Positions 45,999-53,879 of a stretch of 64,000 nucleotides of DNA are shown piece by piece (position 1 is the stretch's first letter; the number at the start of each line of letters is the position of its first letter). This DNA is from JAXMCK01 sp046349395 (GTDB lineage Bacteria; Pseudomonadota; Alphaproteobacteria; Geminicoccales; Geminicoccaceae). The stretch covers positions 1 through 64,000 of the forward strand of contig JAXMCK010000003.1 in assembly GCA_046349395.1 (NCBI GenBank), written 5' to 3'. The notes under the pieces were generated by a model that saw only the letters and a list, made by a program, of their open reading frames with translations, searched no databases and was not told where the DNA came from. Both the position numbers and the translations under genes were made by a program.

Positions 45999-47105
45999 CT
46001 ATTGCAGCAGCCGCAGCAGGTTCTGCGGCATCTGGTTGGCCTGGGCCAGCATCGCCACGCCGGCCTGGGTGAGGACCTGGAGCGAGGTGAACTTCGACAT
46101 CTCGGCGGCGATGTCGACGTCCATGAGCGTCGAGCGTGCCGCGTCCAGGTTCTCGACCGATGTCGCGAGGTTGGCCGAGACGAACTCGAACCGCGAGAGC
46201 AGGGCACCCATGCCCGCCCGGGCCGAGTTGACGTCCGAGATCGCGGTATCCAGCGCATTGCCGGCGGCGATCGCGTTGGTGTTCGTGGTGATGTCCGTAC
46301 CGTTGATGCCGAGGGCGGTGGCCTGGACGTCGTCGATCGAGACAACGATCGTGTCGGCCGAGGAAACGCCGACCTGGAAGCTCATGGACGAGCCGCCGGT
46401 GACGTCGAAGCCGACGCTCACGGTGTTGTCGGTGATGTCCATGTTGCTGAAGTTCACCGTGACGCCGGCGTTGCGGAAGTTCACCGAGCCGTCGAACACC
46501 ACCTGACCCGCATCCCAGGTCACCTGCACCGTGTCGGTAGTCGCATCGGGCTTGGTCAGCGTGAAGGTGTCGGTGCCGTCATAGGTGACGGTGTAGGTGC
46601 CCGTGGCGGCTGCCCCGGACAGGCTGCCGGTGGCGGTGCCGCTCGCCATCACGACGGTGCCCAGCGTCAGCGAGTTGGCGGCCGTACCGTTCAGCAGCAC
46701 GGAGCCGTTGAACTTCGTCTGGCTGGCGATGTCGTCGACCTGCTGCGAGAGGGCCTGATACTCCTCGTCGAGGAAGGAGCGTTCATTGTCGGTCACCGAG
46801 CCCGACTGCGCCTGGACGGAGAGCGCCTTCATGCGCTGGAGGATGTCGGCGATGCGCGACATGCCGCCATCGGCCACCTGGAGCAGGGAGGAGGCCTGGG
46901 CGGCGTTGTTTGCACCCTGCTTCAGCGCGGTGACGTCGGCTTTGATCTTGGTCCCGACCGCCAGCGAGGCGGCATCGTCGGAGGCCTTCACGATGCGCGA
47001 GCCGCTCGACAGCTTGCCGAGCGAACTGGAGGCCTGCATCTGGTTCTGCGTGAGATAGCGGATCGCCGTGTTGGCGGCGGTGTTGGTGGTCCCGGTGAGC
47101 GCCAT
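45999..47105 (-). CDS. flagellin (copy 2)
   Basis: A 368-residue flagellin of the same design as the downstream copy: SSSLGKLSSGSRIVKASDDA and SRFEFVSANLATSVENLDAA at the termini and an identical NQMPQNLLRLLQ end. Between about residues 170 and 215 the two copies are identical, while substitutions cluster near residues 19-25, 64-70 and 275-310. The ATG at 47105 is chosen over an in-frame ATG at 47141 because GGAAAGGAC precedes it and both copies then start MALTGTTNTAANTAIRYL. Its promoter is at 47188-47203. Confidence 0.96.
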   Translation of the reverse strand: MALTGTTNTAANTAIRYLTQNQMQASSSLGKLSSGSRIVKASDDAASLAVGTKIKADVTALKQGANNAAQASSLLQVADGGMSRIADILQRMKALSVQAQSGSVTDNERSFLDEEYQALSQQVDDIASQTKFNGSVLLNGTAANSLTLGTVVMASGTATGSLSGAAATGTYTVTYDGTDTFTLTKPDATTDTVQVTWDAGQVVFDGSVNFRNAGVTVNFSNMDITDNTVSVGFDVTGGSSMSFQVGVSSADTIVVSIDDVQATALGINGTDITTNTNAIAAGNALDTAISDVNSARAGMGALLSRFEFVSANLATSVENLDAARSTLMDVDIAAEMSKFTSLQVLTQAGVAMLAQANQMPQNLLRLLQ

Positions 47106-47187
47106 CGAAAGTCCTTTCCACTGGGCCTGGGTGACCGGCATAGCCGGGTGCCGTCGCCGACCCTGACGATAAGGCTACCGCCCGCTA

Positions 47188-47203
47188 ACCAAATGGCGTG
47201 CCA
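47188..47203 (-). promoter_or_regulatory. sigma-54 promoter of flagellin 2
   Basis: Minus-strand TGGCACGCCATTTGGT matches TGGCACG-N4-TTGCT except the G for C in TTGG. The predicted leader is about 70 bases. This promoter and that of flagellin 1 share the invariant TGGCACG block at the same general distance from their palindromes. Confidence 0.78.
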
Positions 47204-47264
47204 GTCCGGAAACTATTGAATTTCCTTGCTTTCTCTCGTTCGCCGCGGAGGACATTCCTGCCCA

Positions 47265-47283
47265 GTCGGCAAGACTTGCCGGG
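47265..47283. promoter_or_regulatory. palindromic enhancer-like site upstream of flagellin 2
   Basis: GTCGGCAAGACTTGCCGGG contains perfect 7-base arms CGGCAAG/CTTGCCG around A. The centre is about 71 bases upstream of the -24 element of flagellin 2. The site also lies 46 bases before the divergent M23 peptidase gene and shares TGCCGGGACC with site 2 of flagellin 1. Confidence 0.55.
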
Positions 47284-47328
47284 ACCGTTCATGATATCCT
47301 CGTCGAGAGCCACGGACCGGAGAGGGCG

Positions 47329-48300
47329 GTGCGTCATCTGACTCTGTTGATAGTGGCCCTGGTGGCGACGCCGGCCGCAGCCTTCGAGCTGGCGCTGCCG
47401 ATCGCCTGCACGCCCGGCGACGATTGCTGGGTCGTCCGCTATGTCGACCAGGCAGCCGGTCCCGACGCCGCCGACTATCGCTGCGGGCGGCTCACGGGCG
47501 ACGGCCACGACGGCACGGACTTCGCGGCGCCCGACCTCGCTGCAGTGAGCCGTGGTGTGGCCGTGCTGGCCTCGGCCCCCGGTGTCGTCCGCGGCACGCG
47601 CGACGGCATGCCGGACATCGACGTCAGCAGCCCTGGAGCCCCGTCGGTGAAGGACCGCGAATGCGGCAACGGCGTCGTGATCGACCACGAGGGCGGCTGG
47701 CAGACGCAGTACTGCCACCTGCGCCGGGGCAGCGTGGCGGTGGCGAAGGGCGACCGGGTCGAGACGGGTGCCGTGCTGGGCCAGGTCGGCATGTCCGGCG
47801 AGGCGAGCTTTCCCCATCTGCACCTGTCGGTGCGGCACGATGGCGAGGAGCTGGATCCGTTCACCTCGCAGCCGGCAGGTGACGGCTGCGGCAAGGCCGG
47901 CACGCTGCTGTGGAATGCGAGTGCCACGGCGAAGCTCGACTACGATGCCCTACCGATCAGCGGCGTCGGCGTCGCCACCGGACCCGTCGATGCGGCGGGT
48001 CTGGCCGAGGGGCTGTACGATCAGGCGACGCTCCCGGCGACGGCACCGGCGCTCGTGGTCTGGGCGCGGACGTTCGGTCAGATGAAGGGCGACGTCATGA
48101 GCCTGACGGTGCTCGACCCCGAGGGTCAGCCGCTGGTCCAGGACTCGCGGCCGGCCGAGAAGGACCGTGCTTTCGCCTTCCGATTCACCGGCAAGAAGCG
48201 TGGGCCGGAACCTTGGCCCGCCGGCACCTACAAGGTCGTCGTCGAGATCCGGCGCGGCGATCTGGTGCGCAGCGTCAACCGCGACATCACCGTTCAGTAG
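47329..48300 (+). CDS. M23-family metallopeptidase, exported
   Basis: A 323-residue protein with a signal peptide (residues 1-18). The LytM/M23 peptidase domain (residues 45-185) shows GDGHDGTDFAAP (HxxxD zinc ligands), ECGNGVVIDHEGGWQTQYCHL and SFPHLHLSVR (HxH). A C-terminal beta-rich domain follows, ending VNRDITVQ. It should cleave peptidoglycan stem or crosslink peptides in the periplasm. Start is GTG at 47329 after GGAGAGGG. Divergent from flagellin 2, so it may share regulation, and converging on csaA with a 7-base overlap. Confidence 0.88.
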   Translation: MRHLTLLIVALVATPAAAFELALPIACTPGDDCWVVRYVDQAAGPDAADYRCGRLTGDGHDGTDFAAPDLAAVSRGVAVLASAPGVVRGTRDGMPDIDVSSPGAPSVKDRECGNGVVIDHEGGWQTQYCHLRRGSVAVAKGDRVETGAVLGQVGMSGEASFPHLHLSVRHDGEELDPFTSQPAGDGCGKAGTLLWNASATAKLDYDALPISGVGVATGPVDAAGLAEGLYDQATLPATAPALVVWARTFGQMKGDVMSLTVLDPEGQPLVQDSRPAEKDRAFAFRFTGKKRGPEPWPAGTYKVVVEIRRGDLVRSVNRDITVQ

Positions 48301-48629
48301 AGCCGGCCGCCGTTCGGCACCGGCTTGTCGATGGCCACCAGCACGACATTGCCCTCGGCGTCGGGAAAACCCAGGACCAGCACCTCGGAGAGGGTCTTCG
48401 CCACTTGGCGCGGCGGGAAGTTGACGACGGCTGCCACCTGCCGGCCGATCAGTTCCTCGGCCCGGTAGTTCTGCGTCAGCTGGGCCGAGCTGCGCTTGCG
48501 GCCCAACTCGGGACCGAAGTCGACGGTCAGCCGGTAGCTCGGCTTGCGCGCACCCTCGTTCGGGCCGGCCTCGACGATCGTGCCGACGCGGATGTCGACC
48601 TGCTCGAAATCCTCGAAGGTGATGGGCAT
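48294..48629 (-). CDS. CsaA-like tRNA-binding protein
   Basis: A 111-residue single OB-fold protein of the tRNA-binding (EMAP-II/CsaA) type: FEQVDIRVGTIVEAGPNEGAR, then SAQLTQNY and VVNFPPRQVAKTLSEVLVLG, closing with VPNGGRLY. CsaA proteins form dimers with tRNA-binding and chaperone-like behaviour; function in this organism unknown. The start is 4 bases after the preceding TetR-like gene, suggesting co-transcription. Confidence 0.88.
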   Translation of the reverse strand: MPITFEDFEQVDIRVGTIVEAGPNEGARKPSYRLTVDFGPELGRKRSSAQLTQNYRAEELIGRQVAAVVNFPPRQVAKTLSEVLVLGFPDAEGNVVLVAIDKPVPNGGRLY

Positions 48630-48633
48630 GGGC

Positions 48634-49254
48634 TCAGGCGGCGGCCGTCGCCTCGGCGGCGCGAGGACGCGCCCGAGAGAGGAAACGGCCGAGGCTCTCG
48701 GCCTGCTGCAGCCGGCGGTCGAGCTCGGAGAGCGTGCGGGCGAGATCCGGCGTGTCGTCCTTGAGCCAGACGTTGAACACGCGGCTGTAGATGAGCGTCA
48801 GGACGGGTCGGGCACCGGCCGCCACCGCCGCCGGCATCGGGGCCTCGGCGGCGTCGAGCAGGCGGCTCACGGCCCGGCGCACATTGCGCGCCGCGGGCTT
48901 CATCAGCTCGTAGCCGCGGCTGCAGCGGCCGATCTGGGCCAGCCCGGGCTTGAACGGTGCCATCGCGTCGAGCCGGCGCATGGTGAGCTCGAACACGCGC
49001 TCGCGCGGCGACATCTCGTTCAGCTCGTCCATGTCGAGGTCGAGCATCGCGGAATCGAGCCGGTCGCCCAGAGTCTCGAGCACGGCGGCGCGATTGGGGA
49101 ATTTCGCATAGATCTCGGTCAGCGGGAGTTCGGCGCGGCGCGACAGCTCCACGAACGAGAAGTCCGACCAGCCCCGCTCGCCGACGATGTCGAAGGCGAG
49201 CTTGAGGAGATCCGGCGGCGCTTGCTCTTCCATCTTGGGCTTTCTCCTGGCCAT
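48634..49254 (-). CDS. TetR-type regulator with COQ9-like C-terminus
   Basis: A 206-residue helical protein. An N-terminal TetR helix-turn-helix (FSFVELSRRAELPLTEIYAKF, about residues 33-53) is followed by a C-terminal bundle. LTLIYSRVFNVWLKDDTPDLARTL and DRRLQQAESLGRFL resemble COQ9 family sequences, which share the TetR fold but bind lipids. So a regulator or a lipid-binding protein is possible. The ATG at 49254 lacks a ribosome binding site; the internal ATG at 49233 preceded by AGGAG is an alternative. 4 bases after proC. Confidence 0.7.
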   Translation of the reverse strand: MARRKPKMEEQAPPDLLKLAFDIVGERGWSDFSFVELSRRAELPLTEIYAKFPNRAAVLETLGDRLDSAMLDLDMDELNEMSPRERVFELTMRRLDAMAPFKPGLAQIGRCSRGYELMKPAARNVRRAVSRLLDAAEAPMPAAVAAGARPVLTLIYSRVFNVWLKDDTPDLARTLSELDRRLQQAESLGRFLSRARPRAAEATAAA

Positions 49255-49258
49255 GGCG

Positions 49259-50077
49259 TCAGGCGAGCTCGCGCGAGCGGCGATGGGCCTGGGCGACGGC
49301 CTTCGTCATCATCTTCCCGAGCCCTTCCGGCCCCATCAGCACCTCGAGTGCCGCCGCGGTGGTGCCGGCCGGGCTCGTGACGTTCACGCGCAGCTGCTCG
49401 GCCGAGGTCGGGTCGTCGGCGGCAAGCGCACCGGCACCGATCACCGTTCCACGCGCAAGCTTCATCGCCAGCTCCGGCGATAGGCCCGCCTCGACGCCGG
49501 CCGCGGCCATCGCCTCGATCAGATGGAAGACATAGGCCGGACCGCTGCCGGAAACAGCGGTCACCGCGTGCATCAGCTCCTCGTCGTCGATCCAGTGCAC
49601 CTCGCCGACGGCGGCCATCAGCCCTTCGGCCTTACGGCGCTGCGCCTGCGTGGCGGACGCGTTGGCACAGAGGACGGTGACGCCGCGCCGGACGGCAGCC
49701 GGCGTGTTCGGCATCGCCCGGATGACGGCGATGCCCGGCCGGAACGCCTCCTCGAAGCTGGCGATCGACTTCCCGGCCGCGATCGACAGCACGAAGGTGT
49801 CGGCGCCGAGCCGCTCCCTATAGTGCGGCAGGGCGCCCGCCATCATCTGCGGCTTCACCGCGAGGACGACGGCCTCGGGCGGCGGTCCCGGCGGCAGCTC
49901 CGCCGGGTCGGCGACCGCCACGATGTGCCGCTCGATGAAGTGGCCGCGTCGCCCGGCATCCGGGTCGACGACCGCCACCTGCTTCCTGTCGAGCCCGTGC
50001 GAGAGCCAGCCTTCGAGCAGGGCGTGGCCCATCTTGCCGCCGCCCACGAGGAGCAGCGGCCCGTCCAGCAGCGGCAT
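49259..50077 (-). CDS. proC: pyrroline-5-carboxylate reductase
   Basis: A 272-residue enzyme reducing 1-pyrroline-5-carboxylate to proline. The Rossmann loop is LLVGGGKMGHALLEGW (about residues 8-23), IRAMPNTPAAVRRGVTVL the NADPH/substrate contact region, and the signature is AVSGSGPAYVF...EAMAAAGVEAGL. The C-terminus has TSPAGTTAAALEVL. The ATG at 50077 overlaps the stop codon of the YbjN gene in TGATG. Confidence 0.95.
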   Translation of the reverse strand: MPLLDGPLLLVGGGKMGHALLEGWLSHGLDRKQVAVVDPDAGRRGHFIERHIVAVADPAELPPGPPPEAVVLAVKPQMMAGALPHYRERLGADTFVLSIAAGKSIASFEEAFRPGIAVIRAMPNTPAAVRRGVTVLCANASATQAQRRKAEGLMAAVGEVHWIDDEELMHAVTAVSGSGPAYVFHLIEAMAAAGVEAGLSPELAMKLARGTVIGAGALAADDPTSAEQLRVNVTSPAGTTAAALEVLMGPEGLGKMMTKAVAQAHRRSRELA

Positions 50078-50580
50078 CAGGCTTCGCCCTCGGTCTCCAG
50101 GAGGGCAGCCGCGATCGCCTCCATCGGGTCCTTGCCGCCCCAGATGCAGAACTGGAACGCGGGGTAGAAGCGCTCGCACTCGCCGACGGCGATGTCGACG
50201 AGGTCCTCGAGGACATCGCCGCTCACACCGTGTCCGTCACGGACGAGGACGGCGTGACGGAACACCGGCACACCCTCGTCGGCCCACAGGTCGAAATGGC
50301 CGATCCACAGTTTCTCGTTGGCCACCGCGAGAAGAGTGTGGACGTGCTGGCGCTTCTTCGCCGGCACCTTCATGTCGAGCGCGCACGACACCTGCATCAC
50401 CCCGATCTCGGGATGCCATGCGAACCAGAGCTTGTAGTGGCACCACTGGCCCGCCAACTCGGCGGCCAGCTCGTCGTCGCCCTGACGCTGGTAGGCCCAG
50501 TCGTTGGCGACCGCGAGCTTCTCGACGAGATCGACCGGATTGGCGGACGTTTCTTGGATTTCGAGATTCAACGAGGACAC
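50077..50580 (-). CDS. YbjN-domain protein
   Basis: A 167-residue YbjN-family protein resembling the type III secretion chaperone-like fold: NPVDLVEKLAVANDWAYQRQGDDELAAEL at the N-terminus (landmarks NPVDLVEKL, DELAAEL), LWFAWHPEIGVMQVSCALDM and HFDLWADEGVPVFRHAVLV. It is described as a putative sensory transduction regulator; mechanism unknown. The start is a GTG at 50580 with a strong GAGGAGGG upstream. First gene of a ybjN-proC-tetR-csaA series. Confidence 0.85.
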   Translation of the reverse strand: MSSLNLEIQETSANPVDLVEKLAVANDWAYQRQGDDELAAELAGQWCHYKLWFAWHPEIGVMQVSCALDMKVPAKKRQHVHTLLAVANEKLWIGHFDLWADEGVPVFRHAVLVRDGHGVSGDVLEDLVDIAVGECERFYPAFQFCIWGGKDPMEAIAAALLETEGEA

Positions 50581-50727
50581 GCTCAGCCCTCCTCATGGCG
50601 GGCCCGGCGACAAGCGGCCGGGCGGTTGTCCCCCGATCGCGACAGGAGCGGTGCAGGTCTCCGTTCCCGCCGTGAACCCTGCCAAAAGCCTACGGGGGTT
50701 ACAAGCGGACGGCTCTATCTCAACCGG

Positions 50728-51051
50728 TCAGGCCGGCTCCGGTTCGGCGGGCTTGTTCTTTCCTTTGCCGCCGCGTGACACGACGCGGACCGTGCCCTCG
50801 GCCGTTCCGGCCAGCGCCGCTTCGAGCCGGGCGACCTTCTCCTCGAGCTCCTCCTGGGCGGCGCGGGCCTTGGCGGCCATCGCCTTCACGGCGTCGAACT
50901 CCTCGCGCGTTACGAGGTCCAGATCGGAAGCGACACGCTCCAGGCGCTCGCGCATGCGGGTCTCGATCTCGTCCTTCAGGCCGCCCAGAGTATGGAGGGC
51001 GCCGCTCGCCACCTTGGCGAGGTCGTCCAATAGGCGGTTCTCGGTCTGCAT
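50728..51051 (-). CDS. UbiK-family accessory factor (BMFP domain)
   Basis: A 107-residue coiled-coil protein: NRLLDDLAKVASGALHTLGG, RMRERLERVASDLDLVTREEFDAVKAMAAKAR (landmarks LVTREEFDAVK) and LEEKVARLEAALAG. The LVxREEFDxxxxxxxxxRxxxxxLExxxxxLE pattern is characteristic of the BMFP/YqiC family; UbiK assists the Ubi complex in aerobic ubiquinone synthesis. The C-terminal tail is charged. GGAGACCGAC precedes the ATG. Divergent from lgt. Confidence 0.8.
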   Translation of the reverse strand: MQTENRLLDDLAKVASGALHTLGGLKDEIETRMRERLERVASDLDLVTREEFDAVKAMAAKARAAQEELEEKVARLEAALAGTAEGTVRVVSRGGKGKNKPAEPEPA

Positions 51052-51193
51052 GTCGGTCTCCCGCACTACGGCCTCGGCGGCCGTCGAGCAGGGTGATATG
51101 GGATCGTCGGTGTGGCCCGCAAGCACCAGCTGGGTTGTGGCCCCCTCGGGGCTCTCCTAAGAGCCCGTTCAGCACCAGTCGCGAGGCTCCGGC

Positions 51194-52003
51194 GTGTCGC
51201 TGCTCGCCATTCCTTTCCCCGCCATCGATCCCGTGCTCGTAAGGTTCGGCCCGCTGGCGATCCGTTGGTACGCGCTGGCCTACATCGTGGGCATCCTGCT
51301 GGGATGGTGGCTCGCGCGGCGGTTGGTCGCGCGACCCGGCTGGCTGCTGACGCCGGAGCAGATCGACGACCTCGTCTTCTATCTCACCCTCGGCGTCATC
51401 CTCGGCGGCCGGCTCGGCTACGTGCTGTTCTACAAGCCGCTGTATTTTCTCGGGGCACCTTGGGAGATCCCGTTCGTTTGGCAGGGCGGGATGTCCTTTC
51501 ATGGCGGACTCGCCGGTGTCCTGGTCGCGATGGCATGGTTCGCGCGCAAGCACGGGCTGCCCTTCCTCGAAGTGGCGGACGCAGTGGCTGCGGTCACGCC
51601 GATCGGCCTGTTCTTCGGGCGGCTGGCCAACTTCATCAACGGCGAGCTGTGGGGCCGGCCGTCGGACGTGCCCTGGGCCATCGTCTTTCCGAACGGCGGG
51701 CCGATCGCCCGACATCCGAGCCAGATCTACGAGAGCCTGCTCGAAGGCTTGCTGTTGTTCGCCGTGCTCCAGTTCGTGGCCTGGCGGCCACGCCGACCGG
51801 AAGAACGCGGGCTCATCGGCGGCATCTTCCTCGCCGGTTATGCGATCTGCCGGATGTTCGTCGAATTCTTCCGCGAGCCCGACGCGCAGCTGGGCTATCT
51901 CTGGGGCGGCTGGCTGACCATGGGCCAGGTCCTCTCCGTGCCGCTGCTGCTGGCCGGGATCTGGCTCGTGCTTCGGGCGCGCCGCGGCGCGGTCACGGCG
52001 TGA
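51194..52003 (+). CDS. lgt: prolipoprotein diacylglyceryl transferase
   Basis: A 269-residue inner-membrane enzyme that transfers diacylglycerol from phosphatidylglycerol to the lipobox cysteine. Seven hydrophobic helices are visible. Conserved motifs are IRWYALAYIVGI, GGRLGYVLFY, GGMSFHGGLAG and the signature GRLANFINGELWGRP, with RHPSQIYE and FREPDAQLGYL. Start GTG at 51194. The stop overlaps midA in GTGA. Confidence 0.96.
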   Translation: MSLLAIPFPAIDPVLVRFGPLAIRWYALAYIVGILLGWWLARRLVARPGWLLTPEQIDDLVFYLTLGVILGGRLGYVLFYKPLYFLGAPWEIPFVWQGGMSFHGGLAGVLVAMAWFARKHGLPFLEVADAVAAVTPIGLFFGRLANFINGELWGRPSDVPWAIVFPNGGPIARHPSQIYESLLEGLLLFAVLQFVAWRPRRPEERGLIGGIFLAGYAICRMFVEFFREPDAQLGYLWGGWLTMGQVLSVPLLLAGIWLVLRARRGAVTA

Positions 52004-53106
52004 CCCAGCTCGCGGACCGACTGAAGCGACTCGTCGCCGAGAGCGGGCCGCTCACCGTCGCCAACTTCATGGCCCTGGCCCTCGGTCATCCGACCGAGGG
52101 CTACTACCCGGGCCGCGATCCGCTGGGGGCGGAGGGCGACTTCGTCACCGCACCGGAGGTGAGCCAGCTCTTCGGCGAGCTGGTCGGTCTGGCCCTGGCC
52201 CAGCACTGGCTCGACATGGGCTCGCCCTCGCCCGTTCTGCTGGTGGAGCTCGGTCCCGGGCGCGGTACCCTGATGGCCGATGCCCTTCGTGCGGGCCGCG
52301 TGGCGCCGGGCTTCGCTGAAGCCGTCCGGGTGCACCTCGTCGAGACGAGCCCGGTGCTGCGTCGCGTGCAGATGGAGCGGCTCCAGCAGGTCGGCCCGAT
52401 CTGGCACGACCGCCTCGCGGACGTGCCGACCGACGCGCCGATGCTGCTGGTGGCCAACGAGTTCCTGGACGCTCTGCCGATCCGTCAGTTCGTCCGCCTC
52501 GCCGACGTCTGGCGCGAGCGGGTCATCGGCCTCGATGCCGACGAAGCGCTGGCCTTCGGGCTCGATGCCAGGCCGATGAGCATCGACGCGCCCGCACCCT
52601 GGGCCGGCGGCGGCTGGGGCCAGGGTGTCGTCGTCGAATTCGGCCCGGCGCGCGAGGCCGCGGCCGACGAGATCGCGACCCGTCTCATGGCACAGGGCGG
52701 GCTCGGCCTCGTGATCGACTATGGCGACGCCGGCCGGTTCACCGTGGGCGACAGTCTTCAGGCCGTGCGCCGACACAAGAAGGTCGACCCCCTGGCGCAT
52801 CCGGGCCAGAGCGACCTCACGGCCCATGTGGCCCTGGGTGGTGTCGCCACCGCGGCCAGTGCCACGGGTGCCACCGTCTGGGGGCCGCTGCCGCAGGGTA
52901 CGTTCCTGGAGAGGCTCGGCATCCATCAGCGCGTCGAGCGGCTGGCCCGGACGGCCACACCCGAGCAGCTCACCGCTCTGGCCAGCGGCTTCGACCGGTT
53001 GGTGGCGACGGAGCAGATGGGCGAGCTGTTCAAGGTGATCGCGATCGCCGGGGCGCCGCTGCCCGTTCCCCCCGGCTTCACCGACGGGGAGCGCTGGGTC
53101 GCATGA
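52000..53106 (+). CDS. NdufAF7/MidA-family SAM-dependent methyltransferase
   Basis: A 368-residue class I methyltransferase-like protein of the DUF185/MidA family. Motifs: NFMALALGHPTEGYY, GAEGDFVTAPEVSQLFGE, SAM-binding VELGPGRGTLMADAL, and NEFLDALPIRQF. The mitochondrial homologue NDUFAF7 dimethylates an arginine of a complex I subunit; the same in bacteria is inferred. The GTG at 52000 overlaps lgt by 4 bases, and the stop overlaps pgeF in ATGA. The lgt-midA-pgeF order is common in this bacterial group. Confidence 0.9.
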   Translation: MTQLADRLKRLVAESGPLTVANFMALALGHPTEGYYPGRDPLGAEGDFVTAPEVSQLFGELVGLALAQHWLDMGSPSPVLLVELGPGRGTLMADALRAGRVAPGFAEAVRVHLVETSPVLRRVQMERLQQVGPIWHDRLADVPTDAPMLLVANEFLDALPIRQFVRLADVWRERVIGLDADEALAFGLDARPMSIDAPAPWAGGGWGQGVVVEFGPAREAAADEIATRLMAQGGLGLVIDYGDAGRFTVGDSLQAVRRHKKVDPLAHPGQSDLTAHVALGGVATAASATGATVWGPLPQGTFLERLGIHQRVERLARTATPEQLTALASGFDRLVATEQMGELFKVIAIAGAPLPVPPGFTDGERWVA

Positions 53107-53879
53107 TCGTCGAGGCGCCGGTCCTCACGGACCTCGACGGCATTCGTCACGGCTTCGGTACGCGCCGGGGTGGCGTGAGCACCGGAGCCTTCGCCACGCT
53201 GAACTGCGGCCTGCGGGGCGGCGACGAGCTTCATCTCGTCCTGGAGAACCGGCGTCGTCTCGCCGCCCGGCTCGGCCATGCCGAGCACGAGCTGGTCGCG
53301 ATGCGCCAAGTGCACGGGATCCGCGTCGTCACCGTCGAGGAGCCCTGGCCTGCGGATCAGGCTCCGGAGGCGGACGCGTTGGTCACGCGCCGGCGCGGTC
53401 TGCTGCTGGGTGTGCTGACGGCCGACTGCGTGCCGATCCTACTAGCGGATCCCGAGTCAGGGGTGGTGGGGGCTGCCCATGCCGGCTGGCGCGGGACCCG
53501 TGACGGCATCGTCCGGGCCACGGTCGGGGCCATGGAGCGGCTGGGCGCCACGCCGCAGCGAACGGTGGCCGTGGTCGGCCCAGCCATCGGCGAGCTGTCC
53601 TACGAGGTAGGCCCCGACCTCGTGCAGGCCTTCGTGGAGGCCGATGCCCGACATGCGATGTTCTTCCGCCCCGGCGAGGGCGACCGCTCGATGTTCGATC
53701 TGAAGGGGCTGGTCCTGGAGCAGCTGCTCGATGCCGGCGTCGGCCGGCTTGAGATGCTGCCCTACGACACCTGCACCGACGAGGATCTCTTCTTCAGTAA
53801 CCGGCGGCGCACGAAGCGCGGCGAGGAGCGCTTCGGGCTGCAGCTCTCGCTGATCGGCCGCGCTCACTCGCCCACCTGA
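53103..53879 (+). CDS. pgeF: PgeF/YfiH-type multicopper-like protein
   Basis: A 258-residue laccase-domain protein. The metal-ligand residues are in VHGIRV, TADCVPILLAD and AAHAGWRG; HGFGTRRGGVS opens the protein and FFSNRRRTKRGEERFGLQLSLIG closes it (landmarks FFSNRR, GRFG-like ERFGLQ). Family members have polyphenol oxidase or purine nucleoside phosphorylase/adenosine deaminase activity and edit peptidoglycan precursors. The final 16 bases overlap the convergent ABC-2 permease gene. Confidence 0.92.
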   Translation: MIVEAPVLTDLDGIRHGFGTRRGGVSTGAFATLNCGLRGGDELHLVLENRRRLAARLGHAEHELVAMRQVHGIRVVTVEEPWPADQAPEADALVTRRRGLLLGVLTADCVPILLADPESGVVGAAHAGWRGTRDGIVRATVGAMERLGATPQRTVAVVGPAIGELSYEVGPDLVQAFVEADARHAMFFRPGEGDRSMFDLKGLVLEQLLDAGVGRLEMLPYDTCTDEDLFFSNRRRTKRGEERFGLQLSLIGRAHSPT

